A DNA stretch of 64,000 bases from Persicobacter diffluens (lineage in GTDB: Bacteria; Bacteroidota; Bacteroidia; Cytophagales; Cyclobacteriaceae), in contig NZ_BQKE01000002.1 in assembly GCF_036244895.1 (NCBI RefSeq), positions 620,001 to 684,000 on the forward strand, given 5' to 3'. The position numbers and the translations under genes were made by a program. The notes beneath the pieces were generated by a model. The model was given only the letters and a program-made list of their open reading frames with translations. It was not told the DNA's origin and did no database searches. Within the stretch, counting starts at the first letter, position 1. Each line of letters opens with the position of its first letter. Positions 1 through 8,246 of this stretch are shown piece after piece.

Positions 1-144
1 GGCTTCCGAAACATTACAAAATAAACTATAGATAGGATGATATTTCGCTTTCAATCTTGACAAAAAACTTAGCCTATCGGTTCATAAATCGGCTCAATAA
101 AAAATTATAAATAATACAATACCTGTATCATAAAGTTATTATAA

Positions 145-306
145 AGAGCATATTTAAAAGTCAAAATTCACAGTGAAAATTTGATTATTGCAGAAGCGAT
201 ACCCGATTATTTTGAGAGAATAGCAGCGCTATTGTTGAGAAATTATTCAAAATCGCTTCTAATAATTCGAATTTGTAGCCTGATGGTGTGCTTTTAAACA
301 CGCTCT
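145..306. repeat. Class A MITE-like repeat, copy A1
   Basis: About 162 bp bounded by near-perfect terminal inverted repeats: AGAGCATATTTAAAAG on the left and CTTTTAAACACGCTCT on the right (14 of 16 positions pair). The interior is shared with copies at 12315 and 53780. It has no coding capacity and lies 44 bp beyond the sulfatase stop codon. The rest of positions 1-350 shows nothing else recognisable. Confidence 0.75.
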
Positions 307-350
307 TATACTTTATGGGGCAACAACAATAGAGCTGTCCACCAAGGCTC

Positions 351-1907
351 CTATTTAGAAGGCAAATGCTCCAGCTGATAGACCATTTCAGACAACTGAG
401 CAGCCGATAGTAACTCCGGACGCTGGCGTGGTGGATAGTTTTTAAAGGTCATCACATATTCCGCCAGCTTTTCCTTAGTAGGAACGAACAACCACATTTT
501 CTGTCCATACCAGGCCAGGTACATACCGGAATGGTCTGCAGCCTCAAAAGGATCTTGGCGCAAATTGTAAATCTTTGGCCAGGAGACATCGAATCGATGA
601 CCTGAGAACCACATATCCGGACCTTCCCCTTCCTGAATCACGAAATGGATTTTCCAATCATTCCATCGCATCGCCTGAATCACCCCATTATCCGCAATGT
701 ACATAAAAGTGTCTCGCGGCCCCTGCGCTGTTTCACCGGCCAATCTTGGAAGGAAATTATACCCATCCAAATGCACTTTATAGGTCATTTCTCCTGCCTG
801 ATGGCCCTGCAATAACTTCTCTTTTATTTCAGGCTCACCGGTAGCAGCCATTAGGGTAGGCACCCAATCTTCATGAGAAATGATGTCATTAATTTTAACC
901 CCCGGAGCAATAACACCGGGATAACGTACCAAAAGAGGAACGCGCGTTCCGCCTTCCCAGGTAGAACCCTTCTCTCCACGGAAAGGAGCAGTACCGCCAT
1001 CCGGCCAGGTCATTTTCTCTACCCCATTATCCGTAGTAAAAATAACAATCGTATTTTGATCTACCCCTAAATCCTCCAAGGCTTTCAAAAGGACGCCTAC
1101 ATGGTCATCCAATTCTTTCATTCCAGCCTGATAAAGCCCCATTTCATTTTGCAGTTCCGCATATTTTTCCTGTAAATGCGTCCAAACATGCATACGCGTG
1201 GTATTATGCCAAATGAAGAAGGGTTTGTCTTCTGTAACCGCCTTCCGCATAAAATCCACCGACTTTTCCAGTATTTCCTCGTCTACCGTCTCCATTCTTT
1301 TTTTGGTCAATGGCCCGGTATCACGAATGACCCCATCAGCGGAGGAATGCAGCACGCCGCGAGGACCATATTTTTTCCTAAAAGCAGGGTCACGTGGATA
1401 GGCTGGATCTTCCGGCTCCTCCTCTGCATTCAAATGATAAAGGTTCCCATAGAATTCATCAAACCCATGATTGGTGGGCAAAAATTCATCCCGATCACCC
1501 AGGTGATTTTTTCCAAACTGACCTGTAGCATAACCTAATGGCTTCAATAGTTCGGCCAAGGTGGGATCCTCTTTTTGTAAACCAATTTTAGAACCCGGCA
1601 TACCAATGGTGGTGAGACCAGTTCTTAGAGGAGACTGCCCCGTAATAAATGCAGAACGTCCCGCCGTACAGGACTGCTGACCGTAAGCGTCCGTAAACAA
1701 AGCACCCTCATTAGCCAGACGATCAATATTCGGTGTGCTACCTGCCATCATGCCCTGATTATAAGCTGAAATATTCCAATACCCGATATCATCTCCCATA
1801 ATCACCAAAATATTGGGCTTCTTCCCAGATTTACCTTTCTCGGCCATCACGGGAACAACCACTATTAGCCCCAGGGCTAAAAACAATACATCTTTAATAG
1901 ATCTCAT
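351..1907 (-). CDS. Exported sulfatase (arylsulfatase family, S1)
   Basis: A 518-residue type I sulfatase that would hydrolyse sulfate esters, probably on sulfated glycans or small aryl sulfates, in the periplasm. Residues 1-22 form a signal peptide (hydrophobic LFLALGLIVVVPVMA). The metal-binding Asp pair is at 39-40 (MGDDIG). The formylglycine signature CTAGR is at 80-84, so Cys80 would be converted to formylglycine. GKNHLGD near 132-138 supplies the conserved Lys and His, and a TTDNG motif further on supplies more metal ligands. Length is typical. No sulfatase-maturing enzyme or SusCD pair is adjacent, so maturation must come from elsewhere in the genome. The substrate cannot be told from sequence. 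The ATG start at 1907 precedes the signal peptide. Confidence 0.93.
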   Translation of the reverse strand: MRSIKDVLFLALGLIVVVPVMAEKGKSGKKPNILVIMGDDIGYWNISAYNQGMMAGSTPNIDRLANEGALFTDAYGQQSCTAGRSAFITGQSPLRTGLTTIGMPGSKIGLQKEDPTLAELLKPLGYATGQFGKNHLGDRDEFLPTNHGFDEFYGNLYHLNAEEEPEDPAYPRDPAFRKKYGPRGVLHSSADGVIRDTGPLTKKRMETVDEEILEKSVDFMRKAVTEDKPFFIWHNTTRMHVWTHLQEKYAELQNEMGLYQAGMKELDDHVGVLLKALEDLGVDQNTIVIFTTDNGVEKMTWPDGGTAPFRGEKGSTWEGGTRVPLLVRYPGVIAPGVKINDIISHEDWVPTLMAATGEPEIKEKLLQGHQAGEMTYKVHLDGYNFLPRLAGETAQGPRDTFMYIADNGVIQAMRWNDWKIHFVIQEGEGPDMWFSGHRFDVSWPKIYNLRQDPFEAADHSGMYLAWYGQKMWLFVPTKEKLAEYVMTFKNYPPRQRPELLSAAQLSEMVYQLEHLPSK

Positions 1908-2216
1908 AAAATATATTTTCCTAATACATGGTTATAAGTGCATCACTAAAGGATAAATACATGCGGTATTGACAGGAAAAAGTCCCATTTTGTCCAACTT
2001 CGTCTACCATCCACTACAGCCTTGCTGAATGCTAATGATCGGCTCAATAGGTCAGTGAATTGATCACAGCCTGAACTTTTTTGCTTCATTTTTTATCAAC
2101 AAAAAGGGTTTTTATAATGGTTGGAAAGGTGATGAGCGTTTTTAACCACGAATGGCACTAATTTCCATGAGCTATTTTCTGGAAGCACTTCGCCGTGTTG
2201 ACTTACTATTTCAACC

Positions 2217-2440
2217 TTAGCCCGGATTATTCAGGCTTAAATCCTCGTTTAGCTGTAAGGCGGAAAAAATGAAGGAATAGTTCCTTATTTCGAGTTTTTT
2301 CCAACGAAACAGATGAATGAGGAGAAAGCAAGCTTGTCCAAATTTGGGCTATTATAAACTGAAGAAAATAAATTATAATGAACTAAAAATAGGTTACTTA
2401 CTCTTAGTCGATTAATTTACCGGTGAATAATTCGGGTTAG
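2217..2440 (+). repeat. Class B MITE-like repeat, copy B1, in a 930-bp gene-free stretch
   Basis: About 224 bp with terminal inverted repeats: TTAGCCCGGATTATTCA at the left, TGAATAATTCGGGTTAG at the right. The interior includes AAGGCGGAAAAAATGAAGG and CCAAATTTGGGC, shared with copies near 6.9, 48.8 and 54.0 kb. The surrounding gene-free stretch (1908-2838) also carries degenerate CACGAAT/CACAAATTTTCACGAA-type sequence near 2145-2190 and 2495-2535. The only ORF there (60 codons at 2596) has no recognisable features and is treated as chance. Confidence 0.75.
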
Positions 2441-2838
2441 GTCGTGTATTATTCTTTTTTTGTAACTGTAAGGTTCAGAAGTTAGATAAGTGGTGAGTTT
2501 TTTAGCCGCAAATTTCACAAATTTTCACGAATTATTTTCTGGTAACTTTTTGGTCTGTTGGTGGCTGCGATACTTTCCACTCCAACAAACCGGCCTTGAT
2601 CAGTGGACGTACAGGCAAAGGTTATGCTAGCAAAAGCGAAAGGGACACGCCTCTTATTTATATTTCTTTTTTTATCAATATATCGAAGAAAGGAATAATT
2701 GAATTTATAATGAGTGAATTACCGATCTCGCTTTTCATGAAAAAGCCCTGCACTTCAAATCCTTATCTTGAACAATAAGCTCTACTTATTCATCGTAGAA
2801 TTAATGGGGATATCATTAGTTTTTGTATTTTGGAATTA

Positions 2839-3615
2839 ATGACACAAAACAACAAAACAATTTCCATTATAGGCTGCGGATGGTTTGGCTATCCTATGGC
2901 CTTAAAACTTATTGAAAAGGGTTACACTGTTTTAGGTACCACTACTGGAAAAGAAAAATTGACTTCTTTTACCAAAAATGGAATAAAGGCCTTCCAATTC
3001 CGCCTCACCGACCCATTACCTGAAGCACTGAGTCAATCAAACATCGCCCTAATCAGTATTCCCCCAAGAAGGAAGGTAATGCCCACAAATACCTATTTAC
3101 AAGGGCTGGAAAAATTAGCAAATGAACTCAAAGCCGGTCAGGTCGATAAGGTCATCTTTATAAGCACCACAGGTATTTATCCAGATGATGAGCCATTAGC
3201 ACAGGAAAACGCAACTGCATTAAAAAGTCCCTTTGTTGAAGCGGAAAAAATTTGGCTCGATCGATTTGAAAAATGCTTAATTCTGCGCTTCGCCGGGCTT
3301 TTTGGCCCTCATAGATTAGCCGGAAGATTTTTGGCGGCAAAGAAAGGCCTGGCAGACAAACCCATCAATATGCTTCATTTAAACGATGCGCTGGGCTTTT
3401 GTCAATATGCCCTTTCCCGGCAATTGGAAGGCATCTATAATGTTTGCAGTCCGCAGCATCCATTTCGTAGTGAATTTTATCCCAAAGCCAGTCAACAATT
3501 AGGACTGGAACCACCGACTTTTAGCCAAATTGAAAAAAGTAAAACGGTTTCTTCCGACAAAAGCCTGAAATCGGGATACCAATACCAATTCCCCAACCCT
3601 ATTGAAGCCCTGTAA
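2839..3615 (+). CDS. NAD(P)-binding SDR-family protein, YeeZ-like
   Basis: A 258-residue extended-SDR / NAD-dependent epimerase-like protein. A Rossmann motif GCGWFG lies near residues 12-17 after a short beta strand. FISTTGIYPDDE corresponds to the active-site strand of YeeZ-type proteins, and RFAGLFGPHR resembles the later epimerase-family segment. The classical YxxxK pair is not obvious, so catalysis is uncertain. Substrate is unknown. The reading frame opens at a TTG at 2830, but the ATG at 2839 (MTQNNKTISIIG) sits directly before the first beta strand and is preferred. The stop is 3 nt from the next start, so the two genes are probably cotranscribed. Confidence 0.8.
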   Translation: MTQNNKTISIIGCGWFGYPMALKLIEKGYTVLGTTTGKEKLTSFTKNGIKAFQFRLTDPLPEALSQSNIALISIPPRRKVMPTNTYLQGLEKLANELKAGQVDKVIFISTTGIYPDDEPLAQENATALKSPFVEAEKIWLDRFEKCLILRFAGLFGPHRLAGRFLAAKKGLADKPINMLHLNDALGFCQYALSRQLEGIYNVCSPQHPFRSEFYPKASQQLGLEPPTFSQIEKSKTVSSDKSLKSGYQYQFPNPIEAL

Positions 3616-3618
3616 GCC

Positions 3619-4287
3619 ATGAATAAAAAGGAAAAATTCCTCCCCTACACTGCTCCGAAATTGGAAGCAAAAGACGCACTTGCTGCTGCCAAAGCGTATT
3701 ATCAAAAGATCAATCAAAGAAGAAGCGTTCGCCATTTTTCGGATGATCCTGTGGATCCCGAAATCATTGAAAACATCCTGAAAGCCGCTAACTGCGCGCC
3801 AAGTGGCGCCCACAAACAACCGTGGAGCTTTTGTGTGGTGAGTAATCCCGAATTAAAAAAAGCCATTCAGCTGGCAGCAGAAAAAGAAGAATATGAGAAT
3901 TACCATTCCCGCATGAGTGATAGTTGGCTTAAAGATTTAGAAATCCTCGGCACCGACTGGCATAAGGAATTTCTTTCCATTGCCCCCTATCTCATCATCG
4001 TCTTTAAAAAGTCCTATGACCTCATTAATGGAGAGAAAAAGAAAAATTATTATGTCAACGAATCTGTTGGCTTAGCCTGTGGCTTTTTGATTAATGCCAT
4101 CCATGAAGCCGGACTGGTAACCCTTACCCACACCCCCAGCCCCATGAATTTCCTGCATGAATTACTAGAAAGACCTGAAAATGAAAAGCCTTTTCTATTA
4201 CTTCCGGTAGGCTTTCCGGCAGCGGATGCTGAAGTACCCAATTTGAAAAGAAAAGATTTGGACGAATTTACCTACTGGTATCAATAA
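3619..4287 (+). CDS. Iodotyrosine deiodinase-like nitroreductase-fold flavoprotein
   Basis: A 222-residue FMN enzyme of the nitroreductase superfamily that fits the iodotyrosine deiodinase (IYD) branch better than ordinary nitroreductases. The FMN-binding RRSVRHF is at 34-40 and the IYD-like APSGAHKQPW at 60-69. The three residues that in human IYD contact the zwitterion of halotyrosine (Glu157, Tyr161, Lys182) have counterparts at Glu91, Tyr95 and Lys116 with identical spacing. The C-terminal LLPVGFPAADAEVPNLKRK also follows the IYD pattern. Human IYD has an added membrane anchor that is absent here. IYD has been characterised in the Bacteroidota member Haliscomenobacter hydrossis. The likely reaction is reductive dehalogenation of mono- or di-halotyrosine; the natural bacterial role is unclear. 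Confidence 0.85.
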   Translation: MNKKEKFLPYTAPKLEAKDALAAAKAYYQKINQRRSVRHFSDDPVDPEIIENILKAANCAPSGAHKQPWSFCVVSNPELKKAIQLAAEKEEYENYHSRMSDSWLKDLEILGTDWHKEFLSIAPYLIIVFKKSYDLINGEKKKNYYVNESVGLACGFLINAIHEAGLVTLTHTPSPMNFLHELLERPENEKPFLLLPVGFPAADAEVPNLKRKDLDEFTYWYQ

Positions 4288-4378
4288 ACCTAAAAATTAA
4301 GGCACACCATCCCACTTTTCTGAGCCTGTACCGATGGAAAAATCAGAAACATCCTGCATCTTTGACGAAAATTAAATC

Positions 4379-5074
4379 ATGAGCAAGACATACATCAACT
4401 GGAGTGGAGGAAAAGATGCTTCCTTTGCGCTCTATCATTTTTTGAATGAAAACCCGGGAGGAATAGGAAAAATTTTAACTACTATTAGCGAGGAACAGCA
4501 GCGCATCACCATGCATGGGGTCCGCAAAGAATTACTGGAGATGCAAGCCGATGCCTTAAACATCCCGCTAAAAATGGTACAACTTCCTCCTTCAGAGGAT
4601 ATGGATAGTTATAACCGTGTAATGGCAGAAGCCATGCATGAGCTTAAAGCCGAAGGATTTGAACAAGCCATATTTGGAGATATCTTTCTGGAAAATTTGA
4701 AAGCCTATCGTGATGAAAAACTGGAAGCCTCCGGTATTAAGGGCATTTACCCGCTTTGGAAAAAAGATACCCATGCATTGCTGAAAGAATTCATTGCACT
4801 GGGATTTAAAGCCATAACGGTATGTGTAAATGACCGTCTCCTGGGAGAGGAATTCATTGGCCGGATCATTGATCAGGAATTTCTTGACGCGCTTCCCGAA
4901 GGTGTGGATCCTTGTGGTGAAAATGGAGAGTTTCATACTTTCGTTTATGATGGGCCAATTTTCGAAAAACCTCTTCCTATTAAAATAGGAGAAAAAAAGA
5001 AATTCACTTACCCCAAAAAAGAAGGGGATAATTGGGACCACACTTATTGGTTTTGTGATTTAGAAAAAGCATAA
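4379..5074 (+). CDS. Dph6/MJ0570-family ATP-binding protein (adenine nucleotide alpha-hydrolase fold)
   Basis: A 231-residue protein of the Diphthami_syn_2 (ATP_bind_4) family. The PP-loop SGGKDA at 9-14 binds ATP for adenylation chemistry. A C-terminal conserved block DPCGENGEFHTFVYDGP is typical of the family. In eukaryotes and archaea these proteins perform the last, amidating step of diphthamide synthesis. Bacteria lack diphthamide, so the substrate here is unknown and an ATP-dependent amide ligase is an inference. It lies 91 nt downstream of the IYD-like gene, and its TAA stop overlaps the next ATG by one base (TAATG), suggesting translational coupling to the nucleosidase. Confidence 0.85.
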   Translation: MSKTYINWSGGKDASFALYHFLNENPGGIGKILTTISEEQQRITMHGVRKELLEMQADALNIPLKMVQLPPSEDMDSYNRVMAEAMHELKAEGFEQAIFGDIFLENLKAYRDEKLEASGIKGIYPLWKKDTHALLKEFIALGFKAITVCVNDRLLGEEFIGRIIDQEFLDALPEGVDPCGENGEFHTFVYDGPIFEKPLPIKIGEKKKFTYPKKEGDNWDHTYWFCDLEKA

Positions 5075-5841
5075 TGACTTCCACTAAAAAAAGCATTTTA
5101 GGCCTGCTATTGGTAGTTCTCTCCCATTTTACTGTCCAGGCGCAAATTGGATTAATGGGCGCAATGGATAAAGAAATTGTGTTGTTAAAATCCAAAATAG
5201 AAAATTTAGATTCCACCCAAATTGGTGGACAACAATTTTATTCAGGAACGCTTTCGGGCCAGGAGGTAATCCTCTGCAAAAGTGGCATAGGCAAAGCCCA
5301 GGCCGCCATGACCACCACACTACTGGCTACCACATTCAAGGTCACGCAAATATGGTTTACCGGAATCGCAGGAGCGGCAAAGCCGGATCTTGAGGTCTTA
5401 GACATCGTAATCGGAAATGCCTTTTTCCAACACGATTTTGACACCCATACTTTCGATGGGAAAGTGGGACTTGCACCGGGGGCCGATGAAAATGGCTTTT
5501 TTTACCCCTCCATGGGTTTACAACAAATGGCTTTTGAGGCTGCCGTAAAAGCCTTTGGGACTGAAAAAGTCCATGAGGGACTTATTGTCACCGGAGATCA
5601 GTTCATCGATGATCCCCAAAAAATCAGAATGCTTTTTGAAACATATGGCGCAAGTGCTGTGGAAATGGAAGGAGCTGCGGTCGCTCAAATTGCGCAAAAC
5701 TTCCAAATTCCATATGTAATAATTCGAAGCATTTCGGACAAAGCTGATGGAAATGCAACGCAAACCTATCAGGAAATTGCTCGAAAAGCAGCGAAAATAT
5801 CCGAAACTGTAATTTTAAATATGATTTTGGAAATAAATTAA
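5074..5841 (+). CDS. Exported 5'-methylthioadenosine/S-adenosylhomocysteine nucleosidase
   Basis: A 255-residue MTA/SAH nucleosidase that cleaves the N-glycosidic bond of MTA or SAH to release adenine. The match to E. coli MtnN runs along the full length: IGLMGAMDKEI, KSGIGKAQAA, TGIAGAAKP, VTGDQFID, the ribose-binding VEMEGAA, and SISDKADGN with the catalytic Asp. An unusual feature is an N-terminal extension, KKSILGLLLVVLSHFTVQAQ, that looks like a signal peptide with an AQA-type cleavage site just before the mature start. The enzyme is therefore predicted to be periplasmic, whereas classical MtnN is cytoplasmic. It is the last gene of the forward group. Confidence 0.9.
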   Translation: MTSTKKSILGLLLVVLSHFTVQAQIGLMGAMDKEIVLLKSKIENLDSTQIGGQQFYSGTLSGQEVILCKSGIGKAQAAMTTTLLATTFKVTQIWFTGIAGAAKPDLEVLDIVIGNAFFQHDFDTHTFDGKVGLAPGADENGFFYPSMGLQQMAFEAAVKAFGTEKVHEGLIVTGDQFIDDPQKIRMLFETYGASAVEMEGAAVAQIAQNFQIPYVIIRSISDKADGNATQTYQEIARKAAKISETVILNMILEIN

Positions 5842-6007
5842 AAATTTTTCAAAATTATTAGCATTAATCTCATAAATTGGCGCCTATTCCGTATTAATCC
5901 TAGTTTTTAACGGCTTTTATCAGGAAAAATCGTTAATAAATTCACAATAAATATGGAGCAATTGTTTGAATAATGAAATCCATTCACTTAATAAAGCTAA
6001 TTTAGAA

Positions 6008-6769
6008 ATGAAAAGAGCATGGTTAATCCTTTGTATTTGTAGTGTACCTTTTTTCTACAATTGTGGAGGAAAACAACAAAAAGACCAGCAGGATGAGACG
6101 GAGGTCGTTACAGACGCTGAAGGCAATATTATTGAAGAAGAGGGAGAAGCAAAAAAACAAGCTCCTTCCAAACCTTCCAATAGCAAGCCCAGCAACGGCA
6201 ACAATATTGCTTCCACTCCAAAAGAAACTACTCCTGCTCCTGCCCCAAAGCCGGATCCTCTTTTTGTTCCAGCAGGAACAAATCTAGTGATCAACTTGAA
6301 TAATGACTTATCGACTGCAAGCAACGCTAGTGGTCAGGCATTCAGCGCTAAAGTGGCTGCCCCTATTTCTGTTTCCGGAAAAACAGCCATTCCAAAAGGA
6401 GCGGTGGTCAATGGAACCATCGTTGCTTCTAAAAATGAAAAGCGTTTGGGTGGTAAATCTGAAATGAGCCTTACCCTGAGCAGTGTTACGATCAATGGGC
6501 AGAAGTATAAATTGAATACCGAAACTCTGGCGTTTTCTGGTAAAAACCAAACAACCAAAACGGTAGGAACAACCGCAGCAGGCGCTGGTGTTGGTGCTGC
6601 CGCAGGAGCAATTTTCGCTAAAGATAAAGGAAAAGGCGCTGCCATTGGTGCAGGTGTTGGTGCTGCTGCTGGTTTAGGTGCATCTGCTCTTAAAAAAGGA
6701 GAATTGGTAATTGACAAATCAGCGCCTATCTCTTTCAAAATGAACAGTGGTATTTCTGTAGCGCAATAA
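6008..6769 (+). CDS. Putative lipoprotein with glycine-zipper domain
   Basis: A 253-residue cell-envelope protein. The ATG at 6008 begins a short lipoprotein-type leader (MKRAWLILCICSVPFFYNC) with a loose lipobox; the frame also opens at TTG 5966, which would place 14 residues before the leader and is rejected. A low-complexity linker rich in Pro, Ser, Lys and Asn follows (about 45-90). A beta-rich domain (FVPAGTNLVINLNNDL to KLNTETLAF) comes next. A glycine zipper with repeated GAGVGAAAG (about 190-230) then suggests membrane insertion or oligomerisation. Function is unknown. It is transcribed alone, with a terminator right after it. Confidence 0.75.
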   Translation: MKRAWLILCICSVPFFYNCGGKQQKDQQDETEVVTDAEGNIIEEEGEAKKQAPSKPSNSKPSNGNNIASTPKETTPAPAPKPDPLFVPAGTNLVINLNNDLSTASNASGQAFSAKVAAPISVSGKTAIPKGAVVNGTIVASKNEKRLGGKSEMSLTLSSVTINGQKYKLNTETLAFSGKNQTTKTVGTTAAGAGVGAAAGAIFAKDKGKGAAIGAGVGAAAGLGASALKKGELVIDKSAPISFKMNSGISVAQ

Positions 6770-6795
6770 TGTGCTCCCTAAGTAAGTGAAAAAAG

Positions 6796-6829
6796 CCCAT
6801 CTACCTTTACCGGTAAATGGGATTTTTTT
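6796..6829 (+). terminator. Rho-independent terminator of the glycine-zipper lipoprotein gene
   Basis: CCCATCTACC pairs with GGTAAATGGG across a 6-nt loop (one mismatch), followed by seven Ts, 27 bp after the stop codon. Confidence 0.8.
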
Positions 6830-6873
6830 GTGTGTTAAAAGTCATAAAGGCTTCGCCTGAGCTAAAATAGAAA

Positions 6874-7084
6874 GTTAAGCCGGATTCCAAATGCTTAAAT
6901 CTTCGTTAGGCGGAAAAAAGCAATAATCCCTTCATCCAGTTTTTTCCAATGAGTCAGGTGATGGAGAGGAAAGCAAGCTTACCTACATTTGAGCTATTCA
7001 AACCGCTGCAAATCTAATTGCAAACCGCTGGTAGTAATATCTTTTATCAAGTTGCTAAATCTAGTGGTGAATAAATCAGGTTAG
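6874..7084 (+). repeat. Class B repeat, copy B2
   Basis: A diverged class B copy starting TTAAGCCGGATTCCAAATGC and ending GGTGAATAAATCAGGTTAG. Interior GGCGGAAAAA, CAGTTTTTTCCAATGAG and GAAAGCAAGCTTACC match B1. It directly abuts the short class A element. The gap between genes (6770-7175) contains only the terminator and these two repeats. Confidence 0.65.
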
Positions 7085-7140
7085 AGTATGTTTTAAAGCC
7101 AAAATTCGAATTTGCAGCCAAATGGCATGCATTTATGCTC
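7083..7140 (+). repeat. Short, internally deleted class A repeat, copy A4
   Basis: 58 bp that keeps both ends of class A (AGAGTATGTTTTAAAGCC, and GCAGCCAAATGGCATGC to ATGCTC) joined at the internal AAATTCGAATTT. It looks like a deletion derivative of the 160-bp form. Confidence 0.6.
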
Positions 7141-7175
7141 CTAAATTAGTATCTCCTTCAAACACGGAAGCATGC

Positions 7176-7655
7176 TCATTCCTCCATGGCCATTTCATAC
7201 ACCCATGGATCAAAGGCTTCAGCCACGTAAATTTCCTCCTCTATTACTTCCCCCAAAGGACATCCCTTAACAAGCGATAGTCGGTGATCCATCCGTTGAA
7301 TTCGCAATAATAATTCACGCGGGTGAAAAGGTTTTTTTAAATAATCAAAGGCTTTAGCCTCAAAGGCACTTTCAATGGAAACCAAGTTTTCATTACCGGA
7401 AAGCACCATTACCTGTTCCGGGAAATATTGCTTGGATAAATGTAAAAAGTTGAGAAGTTCAAAGCCGGAGTGGGGCCCGATCTCTAAATCTACTATAAAG
7501 AATTCAGGCTGAAGGCCGGAAATAAGGGCGTGCATGGCCGATTGCAAACTAGAAAATTCATGAATTTCATAATCATCTTTAAGTGCATGTTGCACGATTT
7601 TTAAAATCATGATATCATCATCTACAACAAGGATTTTAGGTTTTTCTTTAGTCAT
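7176..7655 (-). CDS. Single-domain response regulator (receiver) protein
   Basis: A 159-residue CheY-like receiver domain. The acidic pocket is VVDDD at 10-14, the phospho-acceptor is Asp56 (FIVDLE), the switch Ser86 lies in VLSGNEN, and Lys107/Lys108 precede Pro109 in LKKPFHP. After about residue 120 only a short acidic tail follows (GEVIEEEIYVAEAFDP), so there is no DNA-binding or enzymatic output domain. It probably acts by protein-protein contact in a phosphorelay. No histidine kinase lies next to it. Start ATG at 7655. Confidence 0.88.
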   Translation of the reverse strand: MTKEKPKILVVDDDIMILKIVQHALKDDYEIHEFSSLQSAMHALISGLQPEFFIVDLEIGPHSGFELLNFLHLSKQYFPEQVMVLSGNENLVSIESAFEAKAFDYLKKPFHPRELLLRIQRMDHRLSLVKGCPLGEVIEEEIYVAEAFDPWVYEMAMEE

Positions 7656-8246
7656 GAGTCTTACAATTTATAATGCTAAACGCATCAACATGCCCCCCAA
7701 TCATTACCAACCATTCCCTTGTGATAAAATACTATACAACAATAATGTATCTGCATGTAATAAATGACCTGAACGAAACGTCTCAAATTGGGAAAACCCT
7801 TAATTTTTTCAGAGAATGATGAAAAACACACATTTGCGCATTTGTCAGGACTTTGAATATATCTAACACAACCACCATAAATGATTATTCCAGCTTGTCC
7901 TGCTATAAGGATGCTAGAAAATATTACATCATCAAAAACTATAGCTTAAAGGTGAAAATAGGTCGTGAACTTGCATTGATCTTGTAAGCTTAAATCAAAA
8001 ATTATAGGATTCAATTTTAGAAGAAAAACACCTTTGCTACACTTGCTTCATCCGAAAAAGGCGAAATAGAGGTTATTACACTCCGAAAAGCATCCATACA
8101 GCAAACAATCAAATATTGAAGTGCTTACCTTAATAGAAGGGAATTATGACCAATGAAAACCAAATTGGGTGGTGAAAATAGTGACCACTTGGCATAGTTA
8201 TACCGTTTTTACAAACTGGATGTTAAAAAAATATTGAATAAATGCT
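7656..8246. other. 591-bp intergenic stretch, nothing recognised
   Basis: AT-rich sequence between the divergently transcribed receiver and dipeptidase genes. No ORF with coding character, no repeat class member and no clear hairpin terminator was seen. It should contain the promoters of both flanking genes, but none could be assigned with confidence. Confidence 0.5.

Noticed and set aside
2596..2778. 60-codon forward ORF in the first intergenic region
   Set aside because: No start context, family features or homology pattern; compatible with chance in AT-rich DNA.
4379..5074. A diphthamide pathway
   Set aside because: Bacteria do not make diphthamide on EF-G, and no other Dph genes are present; only the family name is shared.
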